A stretch of DNA of 64,000 bases from Phaeosaccion multiseriatum (Eukaryota > Ochrophyta, other classes), in contig OZ218950.1 of the NCBI GenBank assembly GCA_965112735.1, forward strand, positions 1,798,001 through 1,862,000, given 5' to 3'. The notes under the pieces were generated by a model. The model made no database searches, had not been told where the DNA came from, and worked only from the letters and a program-made list of their open reading frames with translations. Below, one piece after another: positions 22,043 through 50,593 of the stretch. Each line of letters starts with the position of its first letter. Within the stretch, counting starts at the first letter, position 1. The translations under genes and the position numbers were made by a program.

Positions 22043-22959
22043 ATGTCTGACAATGAGGGAGGAGACGCCTATGACGCCTTCGCGGACGACGCGGAGGACA
22101 ATGACATGATGGAGGACGAGCCCGCAGACACCGCAGAGCTCGCAGATGAGCCAGAGGACGCAGCCTTACCGCCCACGGCAGGAGGAGGAGCAGCAGGGCC
22201 GGGCGGGGCGGGGGGGGAGGGGGGGATCGATATAATCAACTTAGAGGACGGGGGCGCAGGTGGGGAGAAGAAGCAAGAGGACAGAGTCACAACCAAGTGA
22301 GTGAGTGAGTGAGGGAGTGACGGAGTGAGTGAGTGAGTGAGTAAGGGCACGCCTTGTTGTATTCAGTTTGTAGCTCGTCTCACCTATCTGTCACTACTTG
22401 TCTTTCTTTCGAGAGAATGCAGAGCGTCTTCTACACCAGCAGCAGTGGCAGCAGCGGCAGCAACATGGCATGGGTCGAAGCCCTAACTTTTACCAGTGTC
22501 CACCCTCTGATCCTCTGCTCCCACCACCCTGTGTTCGCTCTCATGTTGAGTATTAGCGGCTTCTAACCAACCACTGAGCTGTGCCTATGGCTCGCATGCT
22601 TTCCTTCACTGGATTGGATCATGACTATTCTTCTCGCGTGCTCGACCCACGCACTTACCAGCTTGCTTCTCTCTCCCTCTCTCTATCTTTCCCTCCCTCC
22701 CCTCCCCTCCTCTCCCATCCCTCCCGTCCCTCCCTCAAGATACATGACAAAGTACGAGAGAGCAAGGGTGCTTGGCACGAGGGCCCTTCAAATCTCCATG
22801 AACGCCCCAGTGATGGTGGACATTGAAAATGAAACCGACCCACTCAAAATCGCCATGAAGGAGCTCAGAGAGAAGAAGATACCCATCATGATTAGGCGGT
22901 ATTTGCCCGACGGGAGCCACGAGGACTGGGCTATTGATGAGCTCATTAACACACATTAA
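22043..22959 (+). CDS. RPB6: RNA polymerases I/II/III common subunit RPB6 (RPABC2)
   Basis: Small shared subunit of the three nuclear RNA polymerases. Exons 22043-22296 and 22740-22959, 157 aa. The N-terminal half ([19 protein letters not shown]...) is acidic and glycine-rich, as usual for eukaryotic RPB6. Exon 2 carries the omega-like core, including [20 protein letters not shown] and [17 protein letters not shown]. The intron joins AA to A to form a Lys codon. It starts GTGAGTGAGTGAGTGAG, a tandem donor. The stop lies only 91 bp from the convergent NDUFAF7 stop. Confidence 0.95.
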
Positions 22960-23050
22960 CACACATTTTTTTTTTTTTTATGTACTTTACTTACTTGTAA
23001 GTAACGCTTAAGATGGGAAAATGAGCTATGGTGAGCGGGTCTACCCACAC

Positions 23051-29063
<6,013 letters not shown>

Positions 29064-29283
29064 TGCCCTGCTCTTGCCGCTTCTCTCCAGGCAGCACGCA
29101 GAGGGAAAGCAGCGATCCAGCGACTCCAACAAACACCAGGGGAGGACCAACACGCGAAGACGGGCGTCTGTGATTCACCCCCTCGGGGAAGGGGCTGGCC
29201 TTCTCTCTGTAGTAGAGCTCATCGCCTGCTTCCCTCTGAGTGCCACGCTGCTACAGCTCTTGGTTTAGAAAGGCAAGAAGGTG
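29064..29283. promoter_or_regulatory. Divergent promoter region, NDUFAF7 / NDUFV2
   Basis: Only 220 bp separate the start codons of a complex I assembly factor and a complex I subunit. A shared bidirectional promoter is an inference from spacing; no motif was identified. Confidence 0.5.
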
Positions 29284-31972
<2,689 letters not shown>

Positions 31973-32341
31973 GCCGTACATTGTACAGCTGAGCAGCAAC
32001 AAGTCTGTCTAAGTCTGAGTGTGAGTGTGAGGTGGGAAGGGGCGGTGGGCACATGCTTGTTTGTCTCTTACCACGTTTTTACGTTTTGGTAGAGCGAAGC
32101 AAGGCTCTCAGCTCCTGTTCCACACACATATCTGTCCCTACACTGCCCTACCCCTGCCCTAGCCTAGCTTGACCCAGGGGGGTCTTCCATCTCTGTCTGA
32201 CCCTGGTCGAAACGCCCCCTCTTTCTTATCTCTCTCCTTTCTCTCTGTATAGATGATGTATCCCATATCTATACAATACAAAATACCAACACACACTCGC
32301 AACATCTTACTTTTTGCTATTGTGTTTCCTGACGCTTGAGA

Positions 32342-32372
<31 letters not shown>

Positions 32373-32700
32373 GGAGGCCCTGCCCCACGCACGAATTGAT
32401 CAATGACGTCCTTGACCCACGAGGGCTGTTGCTCCAATGGTGCCGGGTGGTACGGGAGAAAAGAAAACTGTGTTGGTGTCAATGAATTGATGGGAAGTGC
32501 ATCTCTACCCGGAAAAAGGGGTGTTTATGTGTTTATTGACATATTAGGAATCACATAAGAAACTGCTTGTGTGTGTGTGCGTGTGCGTGTGACTCTGGGG
32601 CCCAAGGACGTCAGTTGGTCAGTTGGTCATTCGGCCAGTCACAAAACGCGGCCTCACAGCTCAAAGCTCACAGCTCAAGCTAACAGCGACAGCTCTCGGT
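31973..32700. other. Convergent intergenic region between NDUFV2 and the PC-esterase gene
   Basis: No gene seen. It contains a short (AG)n tract near 32339-32375 and otherwise unremarkable sequence that should include both 3' UTRs. Confidence 0.6.
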
Positions 32701-34560
32701 TTAGACAAGCTCAAGCATGTGCAGCAACACCTGCACCGTGGCTACCTCCAGACTCGGCTTCTCCTCACAAATGTAGTGGTGAGTGTCACACGAGTCCTCA
32801 AACCGCGGCGAGGTGATGGCGAACGAGTCCAGTAGGCGCACAAGGGGTAACTGCTCTGCTACAATCCTCCTGACCCCCTCCGCGGCGAGCCGTAACTTGG
32901 TATTGGTTCGAAACTCCCTCCCTTGAAAGAGGTTGTAGGCCCAGCTCGGGGCCGTTCGCACCACGATCCGACTCTGTACATCCGGCGGTAACTCCTTGAT
33001 GTGCTGAGCTATGTGATGAAACCAATACAAGTAGTGCTCCACACTCGAGTCCCGCAGATCCCACTGCCCGGATTCGATGATGATCCAAGGGGCTTCCTCC
33101 TCCGTCCAGCGACCGGCCTCTTTGGCCTTTTGCTCTCGCTTCATCTCCTCCAGGAAGGCGAAGATGACCCCATCCTTCCCATCCTCAAAGTCTAATACGG
33201 TGACGTCTTTGTCGCAAGACGGGCGGCTTTGATCCCACTTGCCTGGTAAGTGGTTCGTCCACCCAGTGCCCCACTCATAGACCACTTTGAGATCGGTGTA
33301 CCTATGCAGGAACGCTACCATCTCACGCTGGTGCGAGTCCCCGATAAATAGCAGAGGCCTCTTCTTCTTGCTCCTGCCCTCGGTGCTGGTGCCGGTACTA
33401 GAACTGGCGGTTCGTAGTCGTCGTCTTCCTCCTCTTCCTCTTCCTCCTCCTCCTCCGCCGCCGCCGCCGCCGTCGGAAGTCGTGGAGTTGTATGGGAAAG
33501 CAATGGCCTCTAAGTGGCAAGACCACGGCTGCCAAACAAATTTGTCCTGTGCCTCGATAACGGCTTTCTCACCTCCCTCCGTGCCGTCGGCGTTACGAGG
33601 CTTCGGCACCCACCGCCCGGAGCCGCCACTCCTGGCCAGATCGGCGGGGGAGCAGAGCGGGGGATGGGAACCCCCACCCTCACCCTCATGACCACCACCA
33701 CCAGTATAGCCACCATCACCATCACCATCGCTGGACCTGCCCCCCCGTCCCTCCCTCCGCTCCGGAATGCCTGGTGCGACCACATTGATGCCTGGGACGG
33801 AGAAGGTGGTTCCAATGGGAGGAACCGCGCACATGGACTCGGGGGGGAGCAGCGTTTGCAGCGCCACTGCCTCGCTCTCGTACATGACGGACCCCTCCAG
33901 GCTATATTGCCCCACTTCGCGTATAAAGCACCCTAACCGGTAGGTGGCCGAAGCCATCCGCTCGTCCTCGACGATGGGGTGCACCGAGACAGCCGCTGAG
34001 CAGTCAAGCAACGCGGGCCCCCGAAGCCGGAAGGTCACTACTGGTGCCTCTGGTACTTGCCATTCTTCTGCCTTTGCACCCCCCCCTAGCGACAAGTTAT
34101 CACCCGTCGAGAAGGTGGTGCTGCATTCAAGCCTGCACTCCGTGCCCGCCTGGCAATGCCCGGGGCCCCCGCTGGGCTGCTTCTGGGGGTGAAAAAACTC
34201 TAAGACTGCGGAAAACATCCCTTCTTCAACCTTCTCCCGTTCCTGCGTTTGCTGCTCCTGGCGGCAGACAAAGTACCTCTCCTGCAAGCGCTCGGGGCTC
34301 GCTCGGACCTGCTCAGGCCAGTCATCCGAATCCCTTTCCCTCGTCACCACCCGGACAGCTTCTCCCCAGTCGAGTGCGTCCTCGGCTTGGAAGGAGAAGG
34401 AGGTTGGCTGCTCCCGATGCAGTGTTGTTTTCTCTGTCTCTGTCTCTGTGGGGCCTTCGTCGCTGCTGCCAGCATCAAGTTCTAGCAGGACCGATTGCGA
34501 TGTGAGCTGAGAAGAACGAAGAAGCGCAATCGCCACCAGCACGTAGCGTACCAGAGCCAT
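32701..34560 (-). CDS. Secreted or Golgi GDS/PC-esterase-type protein (glycan O-acyltransferase/esterase-like)
   Basis: Single-exon gene, 619 aa. The N terminus MALVRYVLVAIALLRSS is a signal peptide or anchor. The middle (about residues 250-390) is low-complexity Gly/Ser with a charged linker ending in KKKR. The C-terminal third begins RPLLFIGDSHQREMVAFLH: GDSH holds the nucleophile Ser of the PC-esterase/TBL/Cas1p clan at about residue 403. It ends near residue 590 with CDTHHY, placed where the Asp-x-x-His pair of that clan is expected. Conserved IIIESGQWDLRD (block III-like) and VVRTAPSW lie between. Likely role is adding or removing acyl groups on cell-wall or secreted glycans; the substrate is unknown. 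The lack of introns contrasts with all neighbours. It is divergent from Nup133. Confidence 0.72.
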   Translation of the reverse strand: MALVRYVLVAIALLRSSQLTSQSVLLELDAGSSDEGPTETETEKTTLHREQPTSFSFQAEDALDWGEAVRVVTRERDSDDWPEQVRASPERLQERYFVCRQEQQTQEREKVEEGMFSAVLEFFHPQKQPSGGPGHCQAGTECRLECSTTFSTGDNLSLGGGAKAEEWQVPEAPVVTFRLRGPALLDCSAAVSVHPIVEDERMASATYRLGCFIREVGQYSLEGSVMYESEAVALQTLLPPESMCAVPPIGTTFSVPGINVVAPGIPERREGRGGRSSDGDGDGGYTGGGGHEGEGGGSHPPLCSPADLARSGGSGRWVPKPRNADGTEGGEKAVIEAQDKFVWQPWSCHLEAIAFPYNSTTSDGGGGGGGGGGRGRGGRRRLRTASSSTGTSTEGRSKKKRPLLFIGDSHQREMVAFLHRYTDLKVVYEWGTGWTNHLPGKWDQSRPSCDKDVTVLDFEDGKDGVIFAFLEEMKREQKAKEAGRWTEEEAPWIIIESGQWDLRDSSVEHYLYWFHHIAQHIKELPPDVQSRIVVRTAPSWAYNLFQGREFRTNTKLRLAAEGVRRIVAEQLPLVRLLDSFAITSPRFEDSCDTHHYICEEKPSLEVATVQVLLHMLELV

Positions 34561-34953
34561 GGCTACTAACTATTTGACTTGCTACAATTCCTCCCCTCCT
34601 CCTAAATGCCACTGGCCACTGGGCCTCTCACTGGGCCTCTCACGCGTCCCTATTGAGAGAAAGGAAAGCACAAGTATTGTTGGAAGAATGCACCACCCAC
34701 TAGACATTGAGGGAAAGTGTAGCTACTCCATCTCGCCTCTTCTCGTCTGTCTTTCTACTGTCTGGGCTCTTCCCAGCTAGCTAGGGAGAGTTTTGCGAGG
34801 AAAAAAAAAACACAAACGTGAAACGTGTCTCCCTGACTTACTGTCATGTCTTGCTTATGACAGGGCTCGATCTTCTTCTCCTTTCCCTCCTTTCGATTAT
34901 TACTTAGCTGTGGTGGGGCAGTGAGACACGTGTACCCTTGTCTGGCTCTCACG
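34561..34953. promoter_or_regulatory. Divergent promoter region, PC-esterase / Nup133
   Basis: 393 bp between opposed starts, with a poly-A run at 34801-34810. No recognised element. Confidence 0.4.
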
Positions 34954-44854
<9,901 letters not shown>

Positions 44855-45356
44855 CGATGACGAGTTGACGACGGTTACATATGATTATATATGGAATACG
44901 TGAGACAGGCCGCTGTGGTACTATGGCACTCTAAGCATTTTGCCCCACGCCCCATATGAAGCCGTATGCCCCTCGATGGAAGAGACGAGAGACCGGATCG
45001 ATCGACACTAACTCCAATGAGAGAAGAGAGTGTGAGGAGGAGAGCGAGGGAGCACGAGGAGAGAGAGAGAGAAGCTTATTACGCGTGCTAAAACACCGTC
45101 TAGACTGCTTGCGTGTCTGTCAAACGACCTTCCTCTCACATACATGAAATCAAATCCCCTTTTTTTTCCCCTCTGTTTGCTGTACACTAGTATAGAGAAA
45201 TGCTGGTCTCTCGCCTCCCTTCTTCCTCCCTCTCAGCTATCGACGCAAACCTTTCATCATCTCTCTCCTCCCATGGGCGCCCCTGACTCCTCTCCGAGGT
45301 TGTGCCGAAATGGGGTGCTCCCCCTCTCCTATCTTGGCCAGCTATCAAATCGAAAC
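44855..45356. other. Convergent intergenic region between Nup133 and the cyclophilin-SYF2 gene
   Basis: No gene recognised; presumably two 3' UTRs. A poly-T run at about 45159-45167 is a candidate 3'-end element. Confidence 0.55.
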
Positions 45357-45851
45357 TCAAAGCGCCGTGCCCCTCTCGAGGTTCTGCTTAATCTCCACAG
45401 TGTACTTGTCGTAAAAGCGCCGCAGTTTCTTGTTGTAGTGATCGTTCCTCGCGTTGATGCCGTCCACATCGGCGTCCTCCTGTACACTCTTCCTCTTGGC
45501 AAACTTGGCCCGTGCCTCTGCCTGTTTCTCCATATCCGCAGCGAGCCTGTCCAAACCCTCCTTGCTGACATCGGAGGTACCTGTCAAAAGGAGTTGTTCA
45601 GGGGGGGGGGGGGCAAGTAGGAGGAGGACAAAAAAGAACGACGAGATGAGAAAGGTGGTTACAGAATGCAAGGGGAGGCTCCGACGGCGGGGACATCCCA
45701 TCCACCCGTTGAAAGACAGAGGACTTTTACGGGGTAAAATTTGCTTCAAATGGCACAGAGCCCAGCGAAAAGGACGTTACGGTACAAGTAACACACGCAC
45801 ACACACACCCTCTCTCTCTCTCTCTCACACACACTCACTCACACCCACCCG

Positions 45852-45882
<31 letters not shown>

Positions 45883-48800
45883 ACACCTCCGTAGGTGGTG
45901 GCGTCGCTGGCAGACGCGAGGGCTCCGCGGGCTCCGGGTCGGCCTGCTTTAGGGAGCACGTCGAGCCTGGCGGGATGGGAGGGGATGGAAAGGGGGGTGA
46001 GTGTGAGGAGGGAGGGGGGTGGGGAGAGGAGGAGGAGGAGGAAGAGAACGGGGGGGCACTGACACCCTCTCGGGTTACATGCTTGACATGCTTGACATGC
46101 TTAACATGCTTGACATGCTTGACATGCTTGACTCTCGGTGTCCAGCCTCTTGGCTGGCTTGCTTGCTGCATTCTCGTACCTCTTTTGGTAGGCCCTGTAC
46201 AGCGAGTCTTGGTTAAACACGTCCCATCCGAAGGACTGTTGGCTCTTCTCCTTCCTTCGCTCCCGCTCCCCCACTGCTCCTGCTTTCTCTTTTGAGATGG
46301 AAGAGGAGGATCAGCAGCACCATCAGCAGTAGTATCAGCATTAGCAGGAGCATTAGCAGCAGCAGTAGTAGAAGTAGACTCAGCAGTATAATTGGTGAAG
46401 AGATGGTGAGAGAGGGCAAGCAGCGCACAGGAAAGCGCAGGCTCGTCCTCATGGCCCTCAATTCGCTGTACGTACATTCAACGCCCATACATCCTACCCA
46501 TATACATCTCCTCTCTCCCCCTCCTTTCTCCTCTCTTCTCCCTCCTCCTCTCCACCCCCTCCCTCCCCTCCCTCCTCTCCTCCCCCCCCCCGCCTCCTCT
46601 GCTCTCCCATCCCCTCCCCTCCCCTCCCCTCCCCTCCCCTCCCCTCCCCAGCCATGCACCACCTCCACACACACACACCTGCTGTCTCCAACATGAATGC
46701 TTCTTCCTGAGTTAAGCCCCGCTCCTTCATCTCCGCTTCCCACGCCTTTTTGGCAGAATCCCGCTCTATTGCCTTTTGCTTCTTCTCGTACGCAGGATCG
46801 CTCAATCTGCACACATGCGGCGGTAAAAGAAGGACGGACCAACAGGAGGAGGAGGGGGTGGGTGGGGGGGGAGGGGAGAGTCAGTGAGTGAGTGAGGGAG
46901 GAAGGGACTGAATGAGTGAGTGAGTGAGTGAGTGAGTGAGTGAGTGAGTGAGTGAGTGAGTGAGTGAGGTGAGTGAGCTAGTGAGCCAGTAAGTGGAGTG
47001 CAGTGAGTGAGTGGGAGAGGAAGCTGTAAGTGCCGTGCGAGCGAGTGCATAAGTCAGTGGGTTGAGTGAGTACGCTGAGTACAGTTCGAACTTGCCTGTG
47101 AAACTCGTCCTTGACCTCCTTCTTGTTGGCCTTGCGTGAAGCATTCATCTTCATCTTTATTTGGAACATTCTCCTCTCCCGATCGCTCATGCCGCTGGTG
47201 TCTATCGCCTCTTGCTCCTCCTGCTCCTTTGCCTCTTCCTGCTCCCTTCTCACCGCCTCCTCCTCCTCCTGCTGCTGCTGCTTCCGCCTCTCCTCCTCCA
47301 GCTGCCTCTTGCTCTTGGCCTTTCCCCCCTTACCACCCCCTTCCTTGCCTCCTGCATCGGTCCAATTCTTGATGCCCGCCTTGCCCGCCTCCCTGCCGAT
47401 CTGACTGAGAGGCACCTCTTCCCCCACCTGGCCGCAGTCTGAGATCATAACGTCCTGGCGGGGCTTATCGTTTCCTCCCGTGGACACCTATACACATACA
47501 TACATACATACATACACATACACACGCACACACATACAGACACATACACACACATGACCGACGAGTAAAGGCGTTAGCTTCAAGAAATTTACATCACCAA
47601 AACCATCCCAACCCTTGTGAGCCATTGCACAAACCCTTACGGAAACCATCACATATGAACCTTACGTACGTACCTTTTCTAGCAGCTGCACCACGCCCAT
47701 GCCCTCCACCACCCTCCCGAACACGACGTGCTTGCCGTTGAGGTGCGGCGTGGCGGTGAAAGTAATAAAGAACTGAGAGCCGTTGGTATCAGGCCCCGCG
47801 TTGGCCATACTCAACAGGCCTGGAGAGGAGCAAGGGGCGGAACAGAGTGGGTGAGGTTGGGTGGATGAGTGTGGGGGAGGTTGGGTGGATGAGTGTGGGT
47901 GAGGTTGGGTGGATGAGTGTGGGTGAGGTTGGGTGGATGAGTGTGGGTGAGGTTGGGTGGATGAGTGTGGGTGCGATTGGGTGGATGAGTGTGGGTGAGG
48001 TTGGGTGGATGAGTGTGGGTGAGGTTGGGTGGATGAGTGTGGGTGAGGTTGGGTGGATGAGTGTGGGTGAGGTTGGGTGGATGAGTGTGGGTGAGGTTGG
48101 GTGGATGAGTGTGGGTGAGGTTGGGTGGATGAGTGTGGGTGAGGTTGGGTGGATGAGTGTGGGTGAGGTTGGGTGGATGAGTGTGGGTGAGGTTGGGTGG
48201 ATGAGTGTGGGTGAGGTTGGGTGGATGAGTGTGGGTGAGGTTGGGTGGATGAGTGTGGGTGAGGTTGGGTGGATGAGTGTGGGTAAGGTTGGGTGGATGA
48301 GTGTGGGTGAGGTTGGGTGGGGATGGATGGGGTTTGGTGGCGGTGGGGTAAGAAAGAGTTGAGTTAGAGCAGGCCAAAAGGTCATGGATGTGTGTGTATG
48401 TGTGTGTGTATGCGTATGGCAGATGTCCTTGGTGTCAAGAAAAGCAGCCTAAAGTCAAGCAAGGAGGAGGAGTCAACGAGTCAAGTGGCATTTGGTTAGT
48501 TACCTGGCCTGTCGTGCTGGAGATCAAAGTTCTCATCTTCGAACTTTTCCCCGTAGATGCTCTCCCCTCCCGTACCATCGCCCTTGGTGAAATCGCCACC
48601 TGTGAGTGAGGATACACAACACATACACATAGATAGGTTCATACCACCAAATCGTAACGTTTACACACACAAAGGTGGTGTTCGGTGCCAAGGTCAGAGG
48701 TCAGACAAAGGCATGGCAAGTCCTTTACATACACACAGGAGATGTTGTTCTGATGCGGACAACAACAACTGGCAGCGGTGTGAAGGGTACGCCTTCCCCC

Positions 48801-49859
48801 ACTTCTCTCTCCCTCTCACTTGTGGACATCCCCCACCCCTTCCCCTTTCCCATTACACACACATACGTAATTCTTAGGTTGATTCCTATAAGTCAGTGTA
48901 CATACACGCCTGACTCGGGCTTGCTTACCTTGCGCCACTGGAGAAAGAAAAGGAGGAGTGACAAGCGGGAATGAAGAGGGGCGGGAGGGGGGGGGGCGGG
49001 GGGGTCAGTGGATAGAAGATTGGGTTCGAAATCGAATGGAAGAGGCTGAGAGGCAGCGTGGCACGAGGATAGAAGAGTGGGAAGGGAAAGAGTGGGGCTA
49101 GATCGAATCGAACGGGATGCCGGGCAGCGTGAGCGGCACTTACTGAATCCGTCAATGATGCGATGCAGACAACTGTCGCGGAAGTGGAGCTTGGAGCCGC
49201 TCCTTCCCTTGCCGCGCTCTGTAGCAGTACAACCAAAAGGCGAAAAGAGAGAGAGAGGGAGGAGGGAGGGAGGGAGGGAGGAGGGAAGAGAGAGAGAAAG
49301 AGACAGCGACAGAGAGAGAATGGTTAAAGCACCGCTTCACCTGCAGTATGGCCGCCCCAACAGCCAGCTCTCCGGGATGTCGCTTCGCCCTCTACATATC
49401 AAGTATGCCCCTCCCTCCGCTACCTCCGCACTCCACGTGTAGCAGGCCTATCACATCTTAAAAGGTCTCGCCCCCCTCCATCCCCCCTTCCTCACCTCCG
49501 GTACAGAGCGCTCGGAAGTTCTCCGCAGTTCGGGGCACCACATCTGCAAAGAGCTCGAACTCAACTCGGCCCACTGAACAAGAGGGTGCGTGGCGTGGCA
49601 CAACAGACCGGAGGGTGTAGCGAGCGAGGCGGCAGGAACGTTAGACTAAGTTGCAGCAGATTGGGTGAGCGGAGAAAGGGTGACAGCACAGTGCCGAAGT
49701 TACATCAAAGCCAGTCTCTCAGTGCCCCTCGTGCTGGGCCTTGAGAGAAGAGTGGAGAGAGGAGAGAGAGGAAATCAGGAATTGATCGTCCGTACCTTCT
49801 CTCTGGCCTGCTGTAAAGTCCATAAACACCCTGGGATTACTCTCCGCTGGTGGAGCCAT
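45357..49859 (-). CDS. Cyclophilin-type PPIase fused to spliceosomal SYF2
   Basis: One continuous gene, 466 aa. Exons (minus): 49859-49796, 49573-49496, 49218-49144, 48937-48929 (9 nt), 48599-48504, 47819-47674, 47487-47096, 46806-46679, 46288-46180, 45966-45887, 45580-45357; every phase closes. Residues about 10-165 are a complete cyclophilin: [75 protein letters not shown]. CypA-equivalent Arg55, Phe60, Gln63, Phe113 and His126 are present; Trp121 is His. The same exon that ends the PPIase ([19 protein letters not shown]) continues into a charged coiled coil and then SYF2: [71 protein letters not shown], stop after ERGTAL. Intron 7 is GC-AG (AG|GCAAGT). Expected role: nuclear, NineTeen/spliceosome. 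Confidence 0.93.
46080..46131. repeat. 9-10-bp tandem repeat (CATGCTTGA)
   Basis: Six copies of CATGCTTGA in intron 9 of the cyclophilin-SYF2 gene. Confidence 0.8.
46883..46972. repeat. (GTGA)n tract
   Basis: GAGTGAGTGAGTG repeat in intron 7 of cyclophilin-SYF2; CACT-rich in the transcript upstream of the exon 8 acceptor. Confidence 0.85.
47845..48325. repeat. 24-bp minisatellite, about 20 copies
   Basis: A unit starting GGTTGGGTGGATGAGTG and ending TGGGTGA is repeated with only four single-base variants (GGGGGA near 47873, GTGCGA near 47970 and GTAAGG near 48283 are visible). Because 24 is divisible by 3 it is open in several frames on both strands, giving false 171-198 aa ORFs. It fills intron 5 of the cyclophilin-SYF2 gene. 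Confidence 0.92.
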
Positions 49860-50593
49860 CACGCCCGCCCCTCCGGCTTCCCCTGCGGCTTCGAAGCCCC
49901 TCCCTCTTTTCTCTCTTCCCTCTCTAAACTCCTCCCCCGCTGCTGGTCCTCCTGATCGGGGCGAATACACTCCTCCCCCGCTTGTCCAGCCCTATCTCTT
50001 TTCTCCAGGCTTTCCCCCCTTATCTGAGTCTCTATCACGAGTACTTCAACGAAAGAAGGGAGGGAGAGCACACAAGAAAGAAGAAGAAGAAGAGGAGGAA
50101 AATGGGGAGTGGGGGATATCAGTGGGGAGGGCAGGCTTATGGAGTCCTGAACTCTATATAAAAAGTAGATATACTCTACTCTAAAAGTAGAAAATTTTCC
50201 TCCTAGCCCCCCCCCCCTCCTCTCAGCCCCCTCAATTCAACAACAATTCACATCCCCACAACATCCATCCAGCACACAACAACATAACACGACCACAGCA
50301 TCGCCAGCAACTCACCCTGGTGAAGGCAAGGCAGCCTTTGTTGGCTGTGTTTTTTTTTTGATTAACCACCCCTACCCGCCGAATTCCTTGTAGTGCAGTA
50401 GCAGTTGACCGAAAGCAGCAGCGGTGGTAAACCACCACCAGCAGTATCAGCAGCAGTAGGAGAAGGAGAAGCACGCGGTGTGCATCAATTCCCGCCTTGT
50501 ACCCTTAGATGATGGGGGAATAAGCTGAGAGAGGAGGATCGTGGTCCAGCAGCAAACGGGTGAGCAGGATTTAGAGAACAAAACCAAACAGAG
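49860..50593. promoter_or_regulatory. Divergent promoter region, cyclophilin-SYF2 / CDC25-like
   Basis: 734 bp between opposed starts, the longest of the six head-to-head gaps. It contains AT-rich TATATAAAAAGTAGATATACT near 50154-50180, and A/T runs at 50350-50360. No definite element assigned. Confidence 0.4.

Noticed and set aside
47789-48385. 171-198-aa open frames on both strands
   Set aside because: A 24-bp minisatellite stays open in any frame without a stop; it interrupts the cyclophilin domain and lacks any family signal.
45357-49859. Two separate convergent or tandem genes (cyclophilin and SYF2)
   Set aside because: The junction between the two domains lies within one exon (47487-47096) with no stop, and all upstream and downstream exons are in phase.
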